Below are positions 1 through 11,847 of a DNA stretch of 64,000 bases, piece after piece. This stretch comes from Osmia lignaria lignaria (taxonomy: Eukaryota > Arthropoda > Insecta > Hymenoptera > Megachilidae), in the NCBI RefSeq assembly GCF_051020975.1, contig NC_135040.1, forward strand, positions 6,379,501 through 6,443,500, written 5' to 3'. Position 1 is the stretch's first letter, and each line of letters starts with the position of its first letter. The position numbers were made by a program, and so were the translations under genes. Below the pieces are notes generated by a model. That model saw nothing but the letters and a program-made list of their open reading frames with translations, did no database searches and was not told the origin of the DNA.

Positions 1-322
1 AAGTTAATGACTGAAATATTGCAGTGTTTAAACTAGAATATAAAGTGTTTATTGTAGGTATAAGAATTACTGCCATCACTACAAATTCTGCATAAATTAT
101 TAACAACCATGTTAGAACTGCGCATATAATGCCACATATGTCCTAAAAAAAAAAAGTAAAACAATAAAATTACAATGTATTTATAGAATACATGTGGCCA
201 AGTGGCCATGTATGAATCAATGTTATAGTGTTTCAACATACTTTGATGCACCATAATCTTCCACCATAACATTTATTATGAACATCTTTTTCTTTATGAA
301 AAGACATATAATCATAATCCAT
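1..322 (-). CDS. ZDHHC3/7-type (GODZ-like) palmitoyltransferase, N-terminal part only
   Basis: This is the 5' end of a DHHC S-acyltransferase, a Golgi-type enzyme family that palmitoylates cysteines of membrane and synaptic proteins. Two exons are visible. The first coding exon is 322..242 (27 codons, starting MDYDYMSFHKEKD, ending LWCIK) with donor GTATGT. The second begins at 142 after a T-rich acceptor and runs off the left edge. The join is in phase 0 and gives IKDICGIICAVLTWLLIIYA, followed by EFVVMAVILIP. This matches the first membrane segment of vertebrate ZDHHC3/ZDHHC7 and its 'YAEFVV' signature. The catalytic DHHC cysteine-rich domain lies outside the window, so activity cannot be judged and ZDHHC3 cannot be told from ZDHHC7. 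The gene is divergent from Vps26, about 1 kb away. Confidence 0.85.
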
Positions 323-1317
323 GATTTGTATCTATTTACTAAATTCTTGACTATCAATTATATAAAGGGACATCAATAATGTTTACCAACATAACCATGA
401 TTCTTTGCCTGGAACAAAAAGTTAATGAAAAAGATGAATGAAAGATTAGTAGATATTTGATAAAACAATAGTGAGAAACTTATAAGAAGTTAAATTTAGC
501 AGAACGAACTTTGTATCGTAAATTATAATTATAACCTAAGCAACAAGTATTTAACGTTATTACTCAACACCTACACTGATTACGATATACCGATCAACTT
601 TTATTTCAATTTTCTTCATTATGCTGTTTTTCTATGCATGTATGATGAACACCTGATGATAAAAATTGATTTTTTTTCCTTATCACCTCTCAAGCAATTA
701 AGCCGAGTTCGAATATGCATTCATAAACAATTATGTTAATAATATGAAAATCTTCCTCATGTATTCAACGATCGCCTGTTCATAACGGTTCAAATATAGC
801 GTACAGTAAATGAACCGTAAACGAAACTCGAGTTACGTTATCACGTGTAAACCGATAGATAGTTTGATTTCTAAACGTCACCGATAATCGCCATTGAACT
901 GTATTACGAACACACCGGACATTCAATCGTGCAGATGTATTCACGGGAGATATTTGCAACTCAAGTGCACTGTGTTATTCAATTGAGATCAAGGAAAGTT
1001 TAACAAGTAATTAGAATGAACTTAAAGAATACTAGATACTACCGGTTCTAACATCGTTTGTGTTGCATTCGCTTGCACGCGACTGCAAGTTTGACAGTAC
1101 ATATTAGGGGTGGGAGACACAGTGCGCAGCCATATTGGCTACTTGTGACTTTTGGGAGGAAGCAAGTAAAAAATAACCCAACTTTTCTCGTTTCTAAGTA
1201 AAAAAAATGTTACTTTTGAGGATTTTTCATTGATTTCACACGTTCCACTTATCAGCGCGAACATAATTGCGGTAAAACGTGTGATCATTTATACAGGGTG
1301 ATCCTTTTTTACGAAAA
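323..1317. promoter_or_regulatory. Divergent intergenic region between the palmitoyltransferase gene and Vps26
   Basis: This roughly 1-kb gap must hold the 5' UTRs and promoters of both outward-facing genes. No open frame in it is convincing. A less AT-rich patch around 1070..1150 contains GCCATATTGGC, an imperfect YY1-like element. A CAGGGTGATCC string just before the Vps26 ATG resembles the end of a small transposon, but no partner terminus was found. No TATA box could be assigned with confidence. Confidence 0.4.
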
Positions 1318-3025
1318 ATGGTATGTTACATTTTGATTAATAAATTCTCCGCCTTGAAATACTTAATACGATCGTTCTGACAATTGATCATTTTTTCCGA
1401 TGTTCTTATTTCATTTCTTTTATTTTTTCCTGTAGAGTTTCTTTGGGTTTGGTCAGTCAGCTGACATAGAGATTACTTTGGATGGTGCAGAGACCAGGAA
1501 GACTGCAGACATTAAATCCGAAGATGGAAAAAAAGAGCGCCACTTGTTATATTATGATGGTGAAACTGTCTCTGGGAAGGTAAAGATTCTTTTTAAATGA
1601 ACAACAGTCAGTATATAAAACAATAAGTATGAATAAAGAATGTTATTTGTTATCTACACCATTCACTCGAAAACTTCAAATGAACAAGCGTATGCTATAA
1701 ATTCAAGGTTGTTTAATTTATTTACAGATTAATATTAGCCTTAGAAAGGCTGGTAAATTGGAGCATCAGGGTGTGAAGGTAGAATTTATTGGACAAATTG
1801 AATTATATTATGATAGAGGAAATCATCATGAATTCACAAATTTGGTTAAAGAATTAGCTAGGCCGGGAGAACTAACTCATAACACTGTATACACTTTTGA
1901 ATTTGCAAATGTAGAAAAACCATTTGAAAGCTATACAGGATCTAATGTACGGCTAAGATATTTTCTCAAAGTGACAATTGTTCGAAGACTTAGTGATATT
2001 GTTAAAGAACTTGAATTAGTCGTGCACACTCTTAGTTCCTATCCAGATATGAATAATCCTATTAAAATGGAAGTTGGAATTGAAGACTGTTTGCATATCG
2101 AATTTGAGTATAACAAAAGCAAGTAAGTTACACTGTTATATTGTTTAATTTATTTTTACGTATAAGTACATGTGATTTTAATTTGTATCTGACTTTTCAG
2201 ATATCATTTAAAAGATGTTATTGTTGGAAAGATATATTTTCTTTTGGTTAGAATAAAGATCAAACACATGGAAATTGCCATAATAAAACGGGAAACTACA
2301 GGTTCTGGTACTGTATAATTAACATAGAAGTAGTTGTAGTAATCTTTGCTATAATTTCGATATTATTACAAATCATAATACACTCTTTGGAGAAAGTATT
2401 TTATTTTCCAGTTATTTATTTCTTCCAACTTATTATTCTATAGTAATAATTAGAATATATATTTGCAGGTCCACATACCTTTACGGAAAACGATACTATA
2501 GCGAAATACGAAATAATGGACGGAGCACCGGTCCGTGGTGAATCAATTCCGATAAGAGTATTTCTGGCCGGTTATGATTTGGCACCCACAATGCGCGACA
2601 TTAATAAAAAATTCAGTGTTAGATACTACCTTAATTTAGTTCTTATGGACGAAGAAGATCGCAGATATTTCAAGCAACAAGTAAGGCTGTGAAATACAAT
2701 CCATTCATTGTTAATACTTATCGAACAAATTATTTTAAATGAGTCTCTCGTTCAGGAAATAACGTTATGGAGAAAAGGTGAAAAAAGTAGAAAATCTCAA
2801 ACTGCTTCGCCACACATGCCATCGCATTTAGTGTCGGCAGAAACAGGATTTCCACAGGGAGCTGCTCAAAACGGTCCACCATCCGCGCCACCGTCAATAC
2901 AATCAGGTCAACTACCGGCTGGTAATATTACCAACGCAGAGGATGCACCAGCTCCAATAGAAGGCATGACGCGCGAAGAAGGAGATGGTGAAGGTGAAAA
3001 AGAAGTTAGTCCTGAAAGTAACTGA
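1318..3025 (+). CDS. Vps26: Vacuolar protein sorting-associated protein 26 (retromer arrestin-like subunit)
   Basis: Vps26 is the arrestin-fold subunit of the retromer cargo-recognition trimer (Vps26-Vps29-Vps35), which recycles receptors from endosomes to the Golgi or plasma membrane. Six coding exons join cleanly: 1318..1320, 1436..1579, 1728..2122, 2201..2307, 2469..2680 and 2756..3025, giving 376 aa. The product starts MSFFGFGQSADIEITLDGAE and contains ELYYDRGNHHEF, KMEVGIEDCLHIEFEYNKSK and YEIMDGAPVRGESIPIR, all family hallmarks; the start and the YDRGNHHEF stretch are closer to VPS26B than VPS26A. The first coding exon holds only the ATG, so translation starts exactly at a splice donor (ATG|GTATGT). 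The last ~70 residues form a low-complexity Pro/Ser/Glu-rich tail, the part that varies most among Vps26 proteins. Confidence 0.96.
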
Positions 3026-5316
3026 ATTTTTGTATAATGAGGCAGTTACTGAAGTCAATGGAAGTTTTTACTAGTTCAAAGAATCCAGTAACAGCTTGAG
3101 GGAAATCGAAGCGGAACTAGTAGTTTCGAATGGAACTCTTATATTGTAAAGAGATATTGAATTTTAGAAACAGCGAAGAATTAAAAAACGCCTGCAAACA
3201 AAGTTGTAAATATTTTGGATACCTATAAATAATGCGGGTGAATAAATCGAATAAGTAGCCAATTACCGATCAAAATTTAAAATTATTGAGATTTATAGGT
3301 AATGATCGAAGGTGTCTGACGGGACAGATCTAAAATGATTTAAAAATGAAAAGATGTTACAGAAATTAACGATACAGCCACATAAAATGAATATTTATAA
3401 ACGGACAGTTTAATAATCGAATATTAATCAGTGGTATATTCTTGAATGGCATCTGAATGTTACAGTGTTCTGAATATTTTATACAAACTTATTCTGTGTT
3501 ATGTGAATGATGCCTTCAACCACTAGATTATACTTAAAATTCGAAATCTCGTGTATGACAAAAATTTATGTCATGCTAGAGTTTTATAAATCTGAAATGA
3601 ATATACATATACTCACAATGGCTGCCCTATTTTAATCAATTCACTTAGTCTGCAACTAATATGATAAAGGCACATTAAAAAGATGCTCGTACATGTAATA
3701 CATTGTTATTGAAATAATTTACAAGAATATGTGGCTTCTTTTAATACAAAGTTTTTATTGATATTTGCAAAATAATACGTTAAGATACGTGTACATCTTC
3801 TAAAAACACAATGTCAATAGTTCTGTCCCAACTATAGCTTAACTGTATATACAAATTATTGAATTGTATATACCAATTAATTTTTTAATAGAATTTTTAT
3901 GCAAGATTCATGGTATAAATCGTTCGAAGAAATATATGCCTTAGTATACCTGCTCAATTTTAGCATGCCTTTATTAATATAAGAGTGGACTATGATAGAT
4001 TAAAAATTGGGATGGCCCAACATGTATTTATAGATATATACATACATATTACAATATGTGTGTGGATATATACATGCATATATATGATTTTTAATGATAG
4101 CAGTAGTTAAAAACTGGGCTATATATATATACACACACAAATTCATACACAAATATCCACCAACTATTGTAATACTACTGAAAACAGCAAATAACTAATA
4201 AGGAAAAGATTCTATTAAGGTAGTACCATGATTGCTACCACAATGGAACTCACCGCTATGAAACAGAATGCCTGTCGTTTTGTACAATTCTATGTTAACA
4301 TGGGTTGATTAAAAATCTTGTTAACGAAAAGATAAATGATAGTCAACCGCGTGTATTTCGAGAATTTTGTTTCGTATAAATTTAAAGTTTTCATATTTCA
4401 CACCTTTGTTATTTGTTGACAAAAAAAAGATATATGTGTAAAAGAGAGAAAGCAAAACTATTTGTGAATTATTTGACATGTCAAATATTGTATATACATA
4501 TACATATTGTCATACAATACAAAACTAGTTGTACATTTTAATGCCCATATAAGTATATTATATTATATACAGTGTGCCTTTGTGTGCACGTATATTGGAA
4601 ATGATTACTTCACTTATGCATATACCCTTCCTATTGTTTTAATTAATATATAATCGTCAAATTTTTATTTTTACTATTTATAACTTGTTTTTTATTCAGA
4701 AAATTTTATGTCAACATAGAAAGTTTCACCATGACAACTCCTACATTTAAATGTAATTAATTTTATGATAAATTTACAGAAAGTGAGATCGACTAATTAA
4801 ACGTCAATTAAAATTACCACAACTTTCCAAACCAGTTTCCTAATTAATACACCACGTGCCATTCTTTTCTTTTTTTTTATATAATTTTATTTATAACAAA
4901 TAGGATATATAAAACCTGCAATTTGATTATCTGCTCTTATAGAATATAAACAGTGATGTTAATTATGTTATTTAATTATTTATCAAAATTCATTATTTCT
5001 TTCTTTAAAAATGCATGTATATTTTTTTCTTTAAAATATGTTAAACAATAAACAAGAATATTGAATGAAAATTAGAATAGGATATTATTAATAGGACTAA
5101 ATTGATTCAAGTGGAATTTCTGTAAGAACGACATTTTAACTGTAAATTGAGCGATGTAAATATAATAATAACGATAGCAAAGTTTAATATTTTGATGTTT
5201 CGTGACATAAATGTTATCTATCTTCATTACTAGATAAATTATATCAGGTATAAGTAAAAATTATGAATTATTCAAGAAATGAGGATAAATAAACTGTATA
5301 GAAGTCATTTCTACAA
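3026..5316. other. Vps26 3' UTR and AT-rich intergenic region
   Basis: The Vps26 3' UTR starts here; an AATAAA-type signal occurs near 3240. The remainder is very AT-rich, with TA/CA simple-sequence runs around 4030..4140 and 4490..4510. I see no coding potential, RNA gene or clear mobile element before the tRNA. Confidence 0.6.
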
Positions 5317-5388
5317 GGTCCCATGGTGTAATGGTTAGCACTCTGGACTCTGAATCCAGCGATCCGAGTTCAAATCTCGGTGGGACCT
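5317..5388 (+). tRNA. tRNA-Gln (anticodon CTG)
   Basis: A complete 72-nt cloverleaf. Acceptor strand GGTCCCA (5317..5323) pairs with TGGGACC (5381..5387), leaving discriminator T at 5388. The D-arm contains TGGTGTAATGGTTAGCA (box A). The anticodon stem TCTGG/CCAGC-type region encloses loop CTCTGAA, giving anticodon CTG for glutamine. The T-arm contains GAGTTCAAATC (box B). CCA is not encoded, as expected for a nuclear gene. A T-run from about 5394 is a standard RNA polymerase III terminator. There is no intron. Confidence 0.97.
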
Positions 5389-5935
5389 TCACATTTTTTT
5401 TTTAAATATTGCTTTTAAATGGTGACTTACAATTAGTGTTCTAATTTCTTTAGGACTTACATTATGTCCTCGATAAATTCACCACACTCAAGGTGAAGAA
5501 TATAATTACATATTATATGCAATGACTACCGATCCATTTGTATCTGTAGTCACTGTTATATGCATACTTGATGTCACGAGAGTCCATAACTGCGAAAAGA
5601 CCAGTTTTCGTTCTTTTCTGCGCATTGGCGCTCTGATTGGCGATACTTCCAGCGGAAGTGGAAAGCGATTGGCGGATCGCTTTCTCCCACCATCACTGCG
5701 TCCCCCACCATCTTCCAACCTGCGGGCTTACGATTAGTTATGGACTCTCGTGACAGAAGCGCGTCAGTCTGTCTACGGACATCGAGGAGAAAGGAAGGTG
5801 TACTCATCATTGAAGCGAAATGAAACCCCTGTCTCGTAATGACCGCCGTGGGGTGTTGACTTATCAGAGGGCATTGAATATAACTTTGTTTATTAAAACA
5901 TGTTTATTTAATTACAAATGTACAGAAATATTATT
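5389..5935. other. Short intergenic stretch: Pol III terminator, MITE and DOHH 3' flank
   Basis: This holds the oligo-T tRNA terminator at about 5394..5402, the MITE listed separately, and the sequence downstream of the DOHH stop on the minus strand. Small open frames on both strands at 5506..5810 lie in the MITE and reflect its palindromic structure rather than a gene. Confidence 0.5.
5572..5755. mobile_element. MITE with a 20-bp perfect terminal inverted repeat (family A, copy 1)
   Basis: The element begins TGTCACGAGAGTCCATAACT and ends with the exact reverse complement, AGTTATGGACTCTCGTGACA, 184 bp end to end. It has no coding capacity. A second copy lies in opposite orientation at 23663..23836; aligned in the same sense, the two share long internal blocks such as CTGCGAAAAGACCAGTTTTC, TGATTGGCGATACT and CCACCATCTTCCAACCTGCG. 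Two dispersed copies with matched termini indicate a non-autonomous DNA transposon. The superfamily is not clear, because no obvious target-site duplication could be fixed. Confidence 0.85.
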
Positions 5936-7013
5936 TCAAGCATTAACCTTGGTTAATGTATTTGCATACTGAAATTCTGAACTATTTTCATACTCGCACA
6001 TATCTAATGCAATTATACAGCTTTCCCGTACAACTCTCTGATTATCATTAATATATTTATTTAAAATATCAAAGCAATCTGATGTTGCAATGGAACCTAA
6101 AGCCTCCGCACATTCGTGTCGTACCATTTCATTTTCTTCCATGTTCTCTAAAGAAGTTGCCAAATATGGAACAGAAATTTCTTCTTGTAATTGTCCCAAA
6201 ACAAAAGCTATTTCATGCCTAAACAGAGCACTACCTGCATTCAAACCTAAGTAGAAATGAATAAACATGAACATGAACTACAAATAATAAATACATTTGA
6301 GCAAAAAACTATCATATTTACCTTCGCAGAGAGCAAGAATGCTTTCTGGTGTGTGTATGTTTCTTAATGAAAACATTGCTTGATATCTTTCAAATAAAGA
6401 AGCATTTTCGTTCAAAAGAATGCTTTTTAGTTTTTCAATGTCAGTAATCTCTGCTGGTGGTGCTGGATCCACAGACATATAAGAACTTCTTTGTGAATTC
6501 ATTAAATCTTTTGAATTGTTTGATTTTAACCATTGTAATCGATGTAATGCCAGCTGACAAGTTTCTGCTACTTCTGGTACACAATCTTTACTATATTCTT
6601 CTAATACTGGTATAATGCTAAGATCACCAATAGCCCCTAAAGCTTCACCTAATATGCAAAAATAAATTTCATCAAATGCAAAATGTTCTACAAATAATAA
6701 TATAAAAAATATACATATACATATGTAATTTACCTGCTTCATGACGCACCATTGGCTCATGTTTAACATCTTTCAGTATTTCAATGAGCACAGGTATAGC
6801 ACGAGTATCTTGCATCTGACCAAGACAATATGCAAGCTCGTGCTTCAATAAGGCTGATTCATCTTTAAAACAGTTATTAATCTGTTCAATAGCTTTGACA
6901 CCACCAATATTCTTTAAAGTAAATAATGCACGAAATCTCTCTTTTAATGGTCGAGTTTGGTCATTCAAAACATGACCTATGGCAGAAATTTGACTCTCAC
7001 TTATTTCCAACAT
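5936..7013 (-). CDS. DOHH: Deoxyhypusine hydroxylase
   Basis: DOHH catalyses the second step of hypusine formation on eIF5A, hydroxylating deoxyhypusine with a di-iron centre; it is cytosolic. Three exons, 7013..6734, 6648..6322 and 6246..5936, join in phase 1 each time to give 305 aa, close to the human length. The protein is two sets of HEAT-like repeats. Four His-Glu metal-binding motifs are present: LLKHELAYCLGQ, MVRHEAGEALGA (completed across intron 1), LFRHEIAFVLGQ and MVRHECAEALGS. All ligands are intact, so an active enzyme is expected. The start at 7013 (MLEISESQISAIGHVLND) matches the family N-terminus. It is divergent from mRpS23 across only 389 bp, so a shared bidirectional promoter is likely. 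Confidence 0.96.
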
Positions 7014-7402
7014 ACTGCTTTTATAAATTTACAATATACGCTTTTAATCTTGAATAAAATGCTTGCAAATTTATTTAATTTACTAAATTACAAAAGCTTT
7101 TGAGTTAATCCATATATGAAAAAGTATTTACTGTTGATGATATCTGTTAAAATTTTGTTAAATAAACAATCGAGGTTAATTTTTAAAGATGTGACAGATA
7201 AACACAGTCAGTGAGATTAACGATCTGAGATTACACATGTTGCATTGGATTACAGAGTATGCATGCGCAGAAAGAGTGGTTAGGATAGATTAGGTTAGGT
7301 TTCAAGCAAACCTAACGTCAAAAATAAATGTCCCTTATATGTATAAATAAGTTTACATATAATAAATAAAATCGCAATTTTTTATAATTTTATGTGTAAA
7401 CG
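7014..7402. promoter_or_regulatory. Compact bidirectional promoter between DOHH and mRpS23
   Basis: Only 389 bp separate the two start codons. The interval contains the palindrome-like string GGTTAGGTTTCAAGCAAACCTAAC around 7293 and GCATGCGCAG near 7261, in an otherwise AT-rich segment. Both genes are housekeeping, so TATA-less bidirectional transcription is likely; no TATA box stands out. Confidence 0.5.
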
Positions 7403-8321
7403 ATGGCACACAGTAGAACGGAAAGAATTGGAACAATCTTTTCCAGGTGAAATTGTATTGTATCTAATCTATGAGGGTTAATAAATTTAATGTAAAGAAG
7501 GTTAAGAATTATAGCATAATTATATACCTTGTACATACAATAAATTATTTGATTTAAATTAAATGACGAAATAAAAATATTTGTGTTGATGCTTTAAATT
7601 ATTTAAGAAATTATACAAATTTATTAATACATTTTTTTATTATGTGTTTGTATATGCAACACTTTTTGGAAAATATTTTCAATAATTTCTCAATTTTAGA
7701 GTGACAGCATTGTGGAAAAGTAAAGCAATAACAGAAGAAAGTTTACCATTATGGTATAATATATATAAAACTTTTCCTCCAAAATATGAACCAAGATTTG
7801 ATAGACCAGCACCACAGAAATCAGTACGAAATATTTTCTATGAAGAAGATATTGTAAGGGCGTAAGTATAATGAAATATAAATTGTACATAGATAATTGG
7901 TAAATACTTTTATATTTGAAATTTATTACAGAAAATTTCAAAAGGATGTAACCCTACCAGCTATAGATTTAAAAAGTGATAAACTTTCTCAGACTCAATT
8001 ATTTTATATCATCTATGCAAATTTAAAACGGGTAATGTATAAAAGAAATTATATTATGTTGTTAAATCACTACAAAGTAATTATATATATATATTTTTTT
8101 GGGTGTTAAAAAAAGAAGAGTACAATATTTATATAATTATATGTATTTTTTTAACTTATTCTGATTGTTATATGCAGTACTTTATTTTATCATAGATTAG
8201 TTCCAAAGAAAAAGAAGAAGATATATATATAAAAGTGTTGGAAATTTATGAAAGGGTTTTTGGTACATCAGTAAAACGTCGCGAAAACAAATCATCAGAC
8301 GATGATACGAAGAAGATTTAA
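7403..8321 (+). CDS. mRpS23: Mitochondrial small ribosomal subunit protein mS23
   Basis: mS23 is a metazoan-specific protein of the mitochondrial small ribosomal subunit. Four exons, 7403..7446, 7700..7861, 7932..8031 and 8196..8321, join in frame to give 143 aa. The product begins MAHSRTERIGTIFSRVTAL and continues with PLWYNIYKTFPPKYEPRFDR and a NIFYEEDIVRAKFQKD block, the conserved core of the family. It ends in a Lys/Asp-rich tail (SSDDDTKKI). No separate targeting peptide is obvious, but the basic N-terminus is as in its homologues. Nudix gene NUDT1 follows on the same strand about 620 bp downstream. Confidence 0.93.
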
Positions 8322-8943
8322 ACTTAAAAAGATAGAAATACCTGTACTATATGTACATACTTAAAATAATATTTAGAAAAATAAAAAATAATCATAAATT
8401 GCATTTAAAATAGGTATTTATAAAATCCTTGGTATTTATAATATCCTTTTATTCAGTACTACACAAGTTGCTAATGAAATCAAGTCAACTTTTTATTTCA
8501 TTATTGTAAATAGAAACGACCATTATAAATAATTATGAAATAAAAAATAAAATATAACATTTATAACAATTCAAAGAAGTAGATCGTATGAAGATATTTA
8601 ATGCTTTTAATTGGATATACATGTATGTCTAATTTATCATTTTTTTTATCAATCAGATCTCATTTTAAGGGGTGGAAGAAGTTTGAAAACTATTCTTAGT
8701 ACATTTAATACCCCTTACGATGAGATAACCTTTAATAACGTTCTAAAGCTACGTGTGGAAAGTTATTTCACATGCATGCATGCTCTTGTTAGGAAGAAAT
8801 GTTTGAATTTTATATTGCACAAAATAAACATTGCTTACATTACTTTTGAAACAATTTTGTAAAAAACTGAATTTCACCATATTTATATACGCAGAGCGTA
8901 AAATACTTTGATTTCATAGGCATATTTAATAAATTAAATTAAT
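8322..8943. other. Intergenic region between mRpS23 and NUDT1
   Basis: The mRpS23 3' UTR starts here, with AAATAAA near 8380. An 83-codon frame at 8611..8862 has AT-driven composition, no recognisable motif and no splice context, so I treat it as chance. The NUDT1 promoter must be in the right half. Confidence 0.5.
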
Positions 8944-11099
8944 ATGACCGCCAAACAAATTTTTTCATTAGTTTTCGTTAGAAACACAACCAACATCCTA
9001 CTAGGTTTTAAAAAACGAGGATTTGGGCAAGATAAGTGGAATGGTTTTGGCGGCAAGGTAGAACCAGGAGAAACAATTGTTCAAGGAGCCATACGGTAAG
9101 CAATTTTAAGTAATTTACTACGAATATTTTATATATATCGTGCATAGTAACATTGTCTTAAAGACAAATTATTGTTAACAATGCAACGTATGATCAACAA
9201 CAATTTTATATTTCGTAATAATTGATACATTAAATAACGAAGAATTTCAACACAGATTTTTGTTTTGTTTTGTTTTGTTCAACAGTATACAAGATGATTT
9301 ATAGAATTTTCAATAGCTTCGATTAATATTTGCTTTTCTTTCTAATGGGATTATAAATGAATAAATGAATATCTTAATACATATTCACTGTATCACAGAA
9401 TTGTATAGTTGCATTATTTTAACATAATACTATGTATTAAACTATTTGTAAGTTCTTTTTTAAATTTAACGTGAAATTTTTATCAATAAAATATTTTCCA
9501 TTAATCATCTTGTATGCACAGGTACAGTTTTATGTAATTAAATAAAATGCTATGTATAAATTAAAATTAACATTAATGAGTATACAGTCACTCATGAAGG
9601 TCTGTACATTCCATAAAAGAACCATTTTATTTAAAGTAACTAATGAGAAACATAATGTTTTAGGGTAGCTTATCTATGAATTTAAAGCTGGTAGAGCATA
9701 TTTAACAGCACTTAAAAGTATTTTAGTAAAAATCTGGCAAAAATTCATTAAATTGAAAAATAAGCGCATTTCTTGCAAAGAAGATTATATAAGTTGTTTT
9801 AGAAGCAAAGGGATGTCTAGCACATAGTTCATTTCTTTTCTTATTCGTTCAAATATTCCTCTAGAATAAATACACTTTGTTATAAAATAATTAATATTAC
9901 TTCATGTTAATAATTAAATATGCTACTATACAAAATTATTATATTAATTAAACTGATCATTTTAAGAGATGTATGAAAACTTTTATGACTGACTGTACAT
10001 GGTAGAAAAACAATTATAATAAATATGTAATATATACAATAGAAATATTGCATATATTGTATTACAGTATTAATACCTATTCTATGTACATATATAAAAT
10101 AAAAGTTACTGCAATTATTCAAGTTTTCTCTTTACATTTTATAGTGAATTGAAAGAAGAATGCGGCTTATCTACACAAGATTTAAAGAGAGTTGGTATTT
10201 TAGAATTTGAGTTTGAAGGAAATGACAGCTTATTAGAAGTTCATGTCTTTGAGACATATAACTATCAGGAAAAAGAAACAGAATCTGAAGGTATTTAATT
10301 TGCAGAGATTCTATTAAATATTTATCCATATTGTTAACCATTGACATAACTACGTAGGGGCTGGGATGGGACCCCTCCCTAATGCAGACTAGCCCTGCAC
10401 CATTCTAAATTTCTAAGATTCTAAAATTTTCAATTTCTAACATTCTGTCAAAATTTAATCTGTAATGCAACAAAAATTAAACACACTGTAATGTTCTTAT
10501 TACATGACGTTATAAATAGAAGAAATTAAATTAATAATTAAGTTAGAATTCTTGACACTATTAGTAAAGTTAAGGAACCTGGCCTATTCAAAAAAGAATT
10601 CTAGTTATGTCAGTGCTGTTAACTACATATACATATATTTTTTTGAGATACAAAGAAATTATACTTTTTGTTTCTCAGATTATATTGCAATGGATTGCAT
10701 GTTACTATTTAAATTATGTCAGTTTATTTGAAAAAAAAAAAGAAAAATCAGAAATATTTTGGGCACACTGAAAAAGTTTAAAAATATATCTATTACATAA
10801 TTTCTGCTACTTCTAATACTTGTTTTACTTAAAAGTATAATAAATACATTGTAATTACTTATAATACACATATATATATATACAATATATATGTTTTTTT
10901 TTATTCAGAAATGCGACCAAAGTGGTTTAACTTGAAAGACATTCCTTTCAAACAAATGTGGCCGGATGATGAATATTGGTTCCCTTACATGTTAAGAGGG
11001 GAATTATTCAAAGGATACTTTTTGTACCGTGGTCAGGACCTAATTATTAAGCATAATATTGAAACTTTGAAAGAATTACCAGCAATGGATGTTCCTTAA
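8944..11099 (+). CDS. NUDT1: MTH1-type Nudix hydrolase (oxidised purine nucleoside triphosphatase)
   Basis: MTH1 enzymes hydrolyse 8-oxo-dGTP and 2-OH-dATP to the monophosphates, keeping damaged bases out of DNA and RNA. Three exons, 8944..9095, 10145..10290 and 10909..11099, give 162 aa. The Nudix box GGKVEPGETIVQGAIRELKE followed by ECGL (residues ~37-60) is split by intron 1 and complete: the conserved Gly, Glu, Arg-Glu and Glu-Glu positions are all present. KKRGFGQDKWNGFGGK, EMRPKWFNLKDIPFKQMWPD and DDEYWFP match the substrate-pocket segments of vertebrate NUDT1, including the WPDD aspartates that read the oxidised base. Intron 2 carries a MITE. The ATG used gives the family-like start MTAKQIFSLVFV. 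Confidence 0.95.
9096..10144 (+). other. NUDT1 intron 1
   Basis: A 1,049-bp AT-rich intron from donor GTAAGC to acceptor TTTATAG. It includes a TTTTG pentamer microsatellite near 9260..9280. I see no hidden exon, hairpin RNA or mobile element. Confidence 0.6.
10339..10615. mobile_element. MITE-like repeat (family B, copy 1) in NUDT1 intron 2
   Basis: Left end CATTGACATAACTA and right end TAGTTATGTCAGTG are imperfect inverted repeats about 275 bp apart. The termini resemble those of the element at 31246..31431 in a BTAF1 intron (TCATTGGCGTAACTAG). The interior differs between the two, so they may be relatives or differently deleted copies of one family. There is no coding capacity. Confidence 0.5.
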
Positions 11100-11847
11100 C
11101 TACATTCATTAACAATCACAGGTTTCATTCACAACTTTTATACATTCATTTACATGTTAATAATTTCAATTATTAAAAGCTCTACTTTCACATTTTTATA
11201 ATTATAATAAAATTTGGCTCTTCGCTAGTTCAATAACTTTTTTAGTACTGAAACTATTTTGGAATTATCATTATTTCTTATCACTTTATAATTCTAAATT
11301 ATACAGAAAAAGATTTTTAAGCAAAAAATTATAAAAATATGTACGTACTACAGTAATTGTACTTTCAACTTAATAAGTGTAAAAACGTATGTATTAAACT
11401 ATTTGCATGTACAAAATATTTATTCATATTTTAGAGATCATTAAATAAATTTTTAAATTGTATCGCGAGGTTAGCAATCTATTTTCTACCTGTTATCAAA
11501 TCAATGCATCATTATCTTGCAGACTTAAGTACTCGTAAACTATAAAACTATACGTACTGTGCTGCATCATAAGATAATAAAGATAAAAATATCCTGCTTT
11601 AATTACATTTATCTTGCAAATGAAAATCTTGCAATTGATGTTGCAATCAAGCACCATGCAACTTGGACAGATTAAAGAATAAATATTTCCACTTTTAGTT
11701 GAAAAAATATATGAGGCAAAGTAGAAAGCTTAAAGTCTAGAGACTGAAGTATATCATGGACGTATAGAATTCTCAACCAGTTATATCACCTTTTATCTTT
11801 GCACCATAAAGCACTCTTAATATTATGATATCAAAGAAAAATTATAT
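11100..11847. other. Intergenic region between convergent NUDT1 and Lrrk
   Basis: Tail-to-tail 3' flanks of the two genes. AT-rich, with ATAATAAA-type signals near 11205 on the plus strand. No further gene is visible. Confidence 0.5.

Noticed and set aside
33..272. 79-codon minus-strand open frame at the left edge
   Set aside because: It overlaps the palmitoyltransferase exons in a different frame and spans their intron; the spliced frame matches ZDHHC3/7 instead.
5506..5810. Overlapping 70-78-codon frames on both strands
   Set aside because: They lie on the palindromic MITE; frames on both strands of an inverted repeat are expected and share no protein resemblance.
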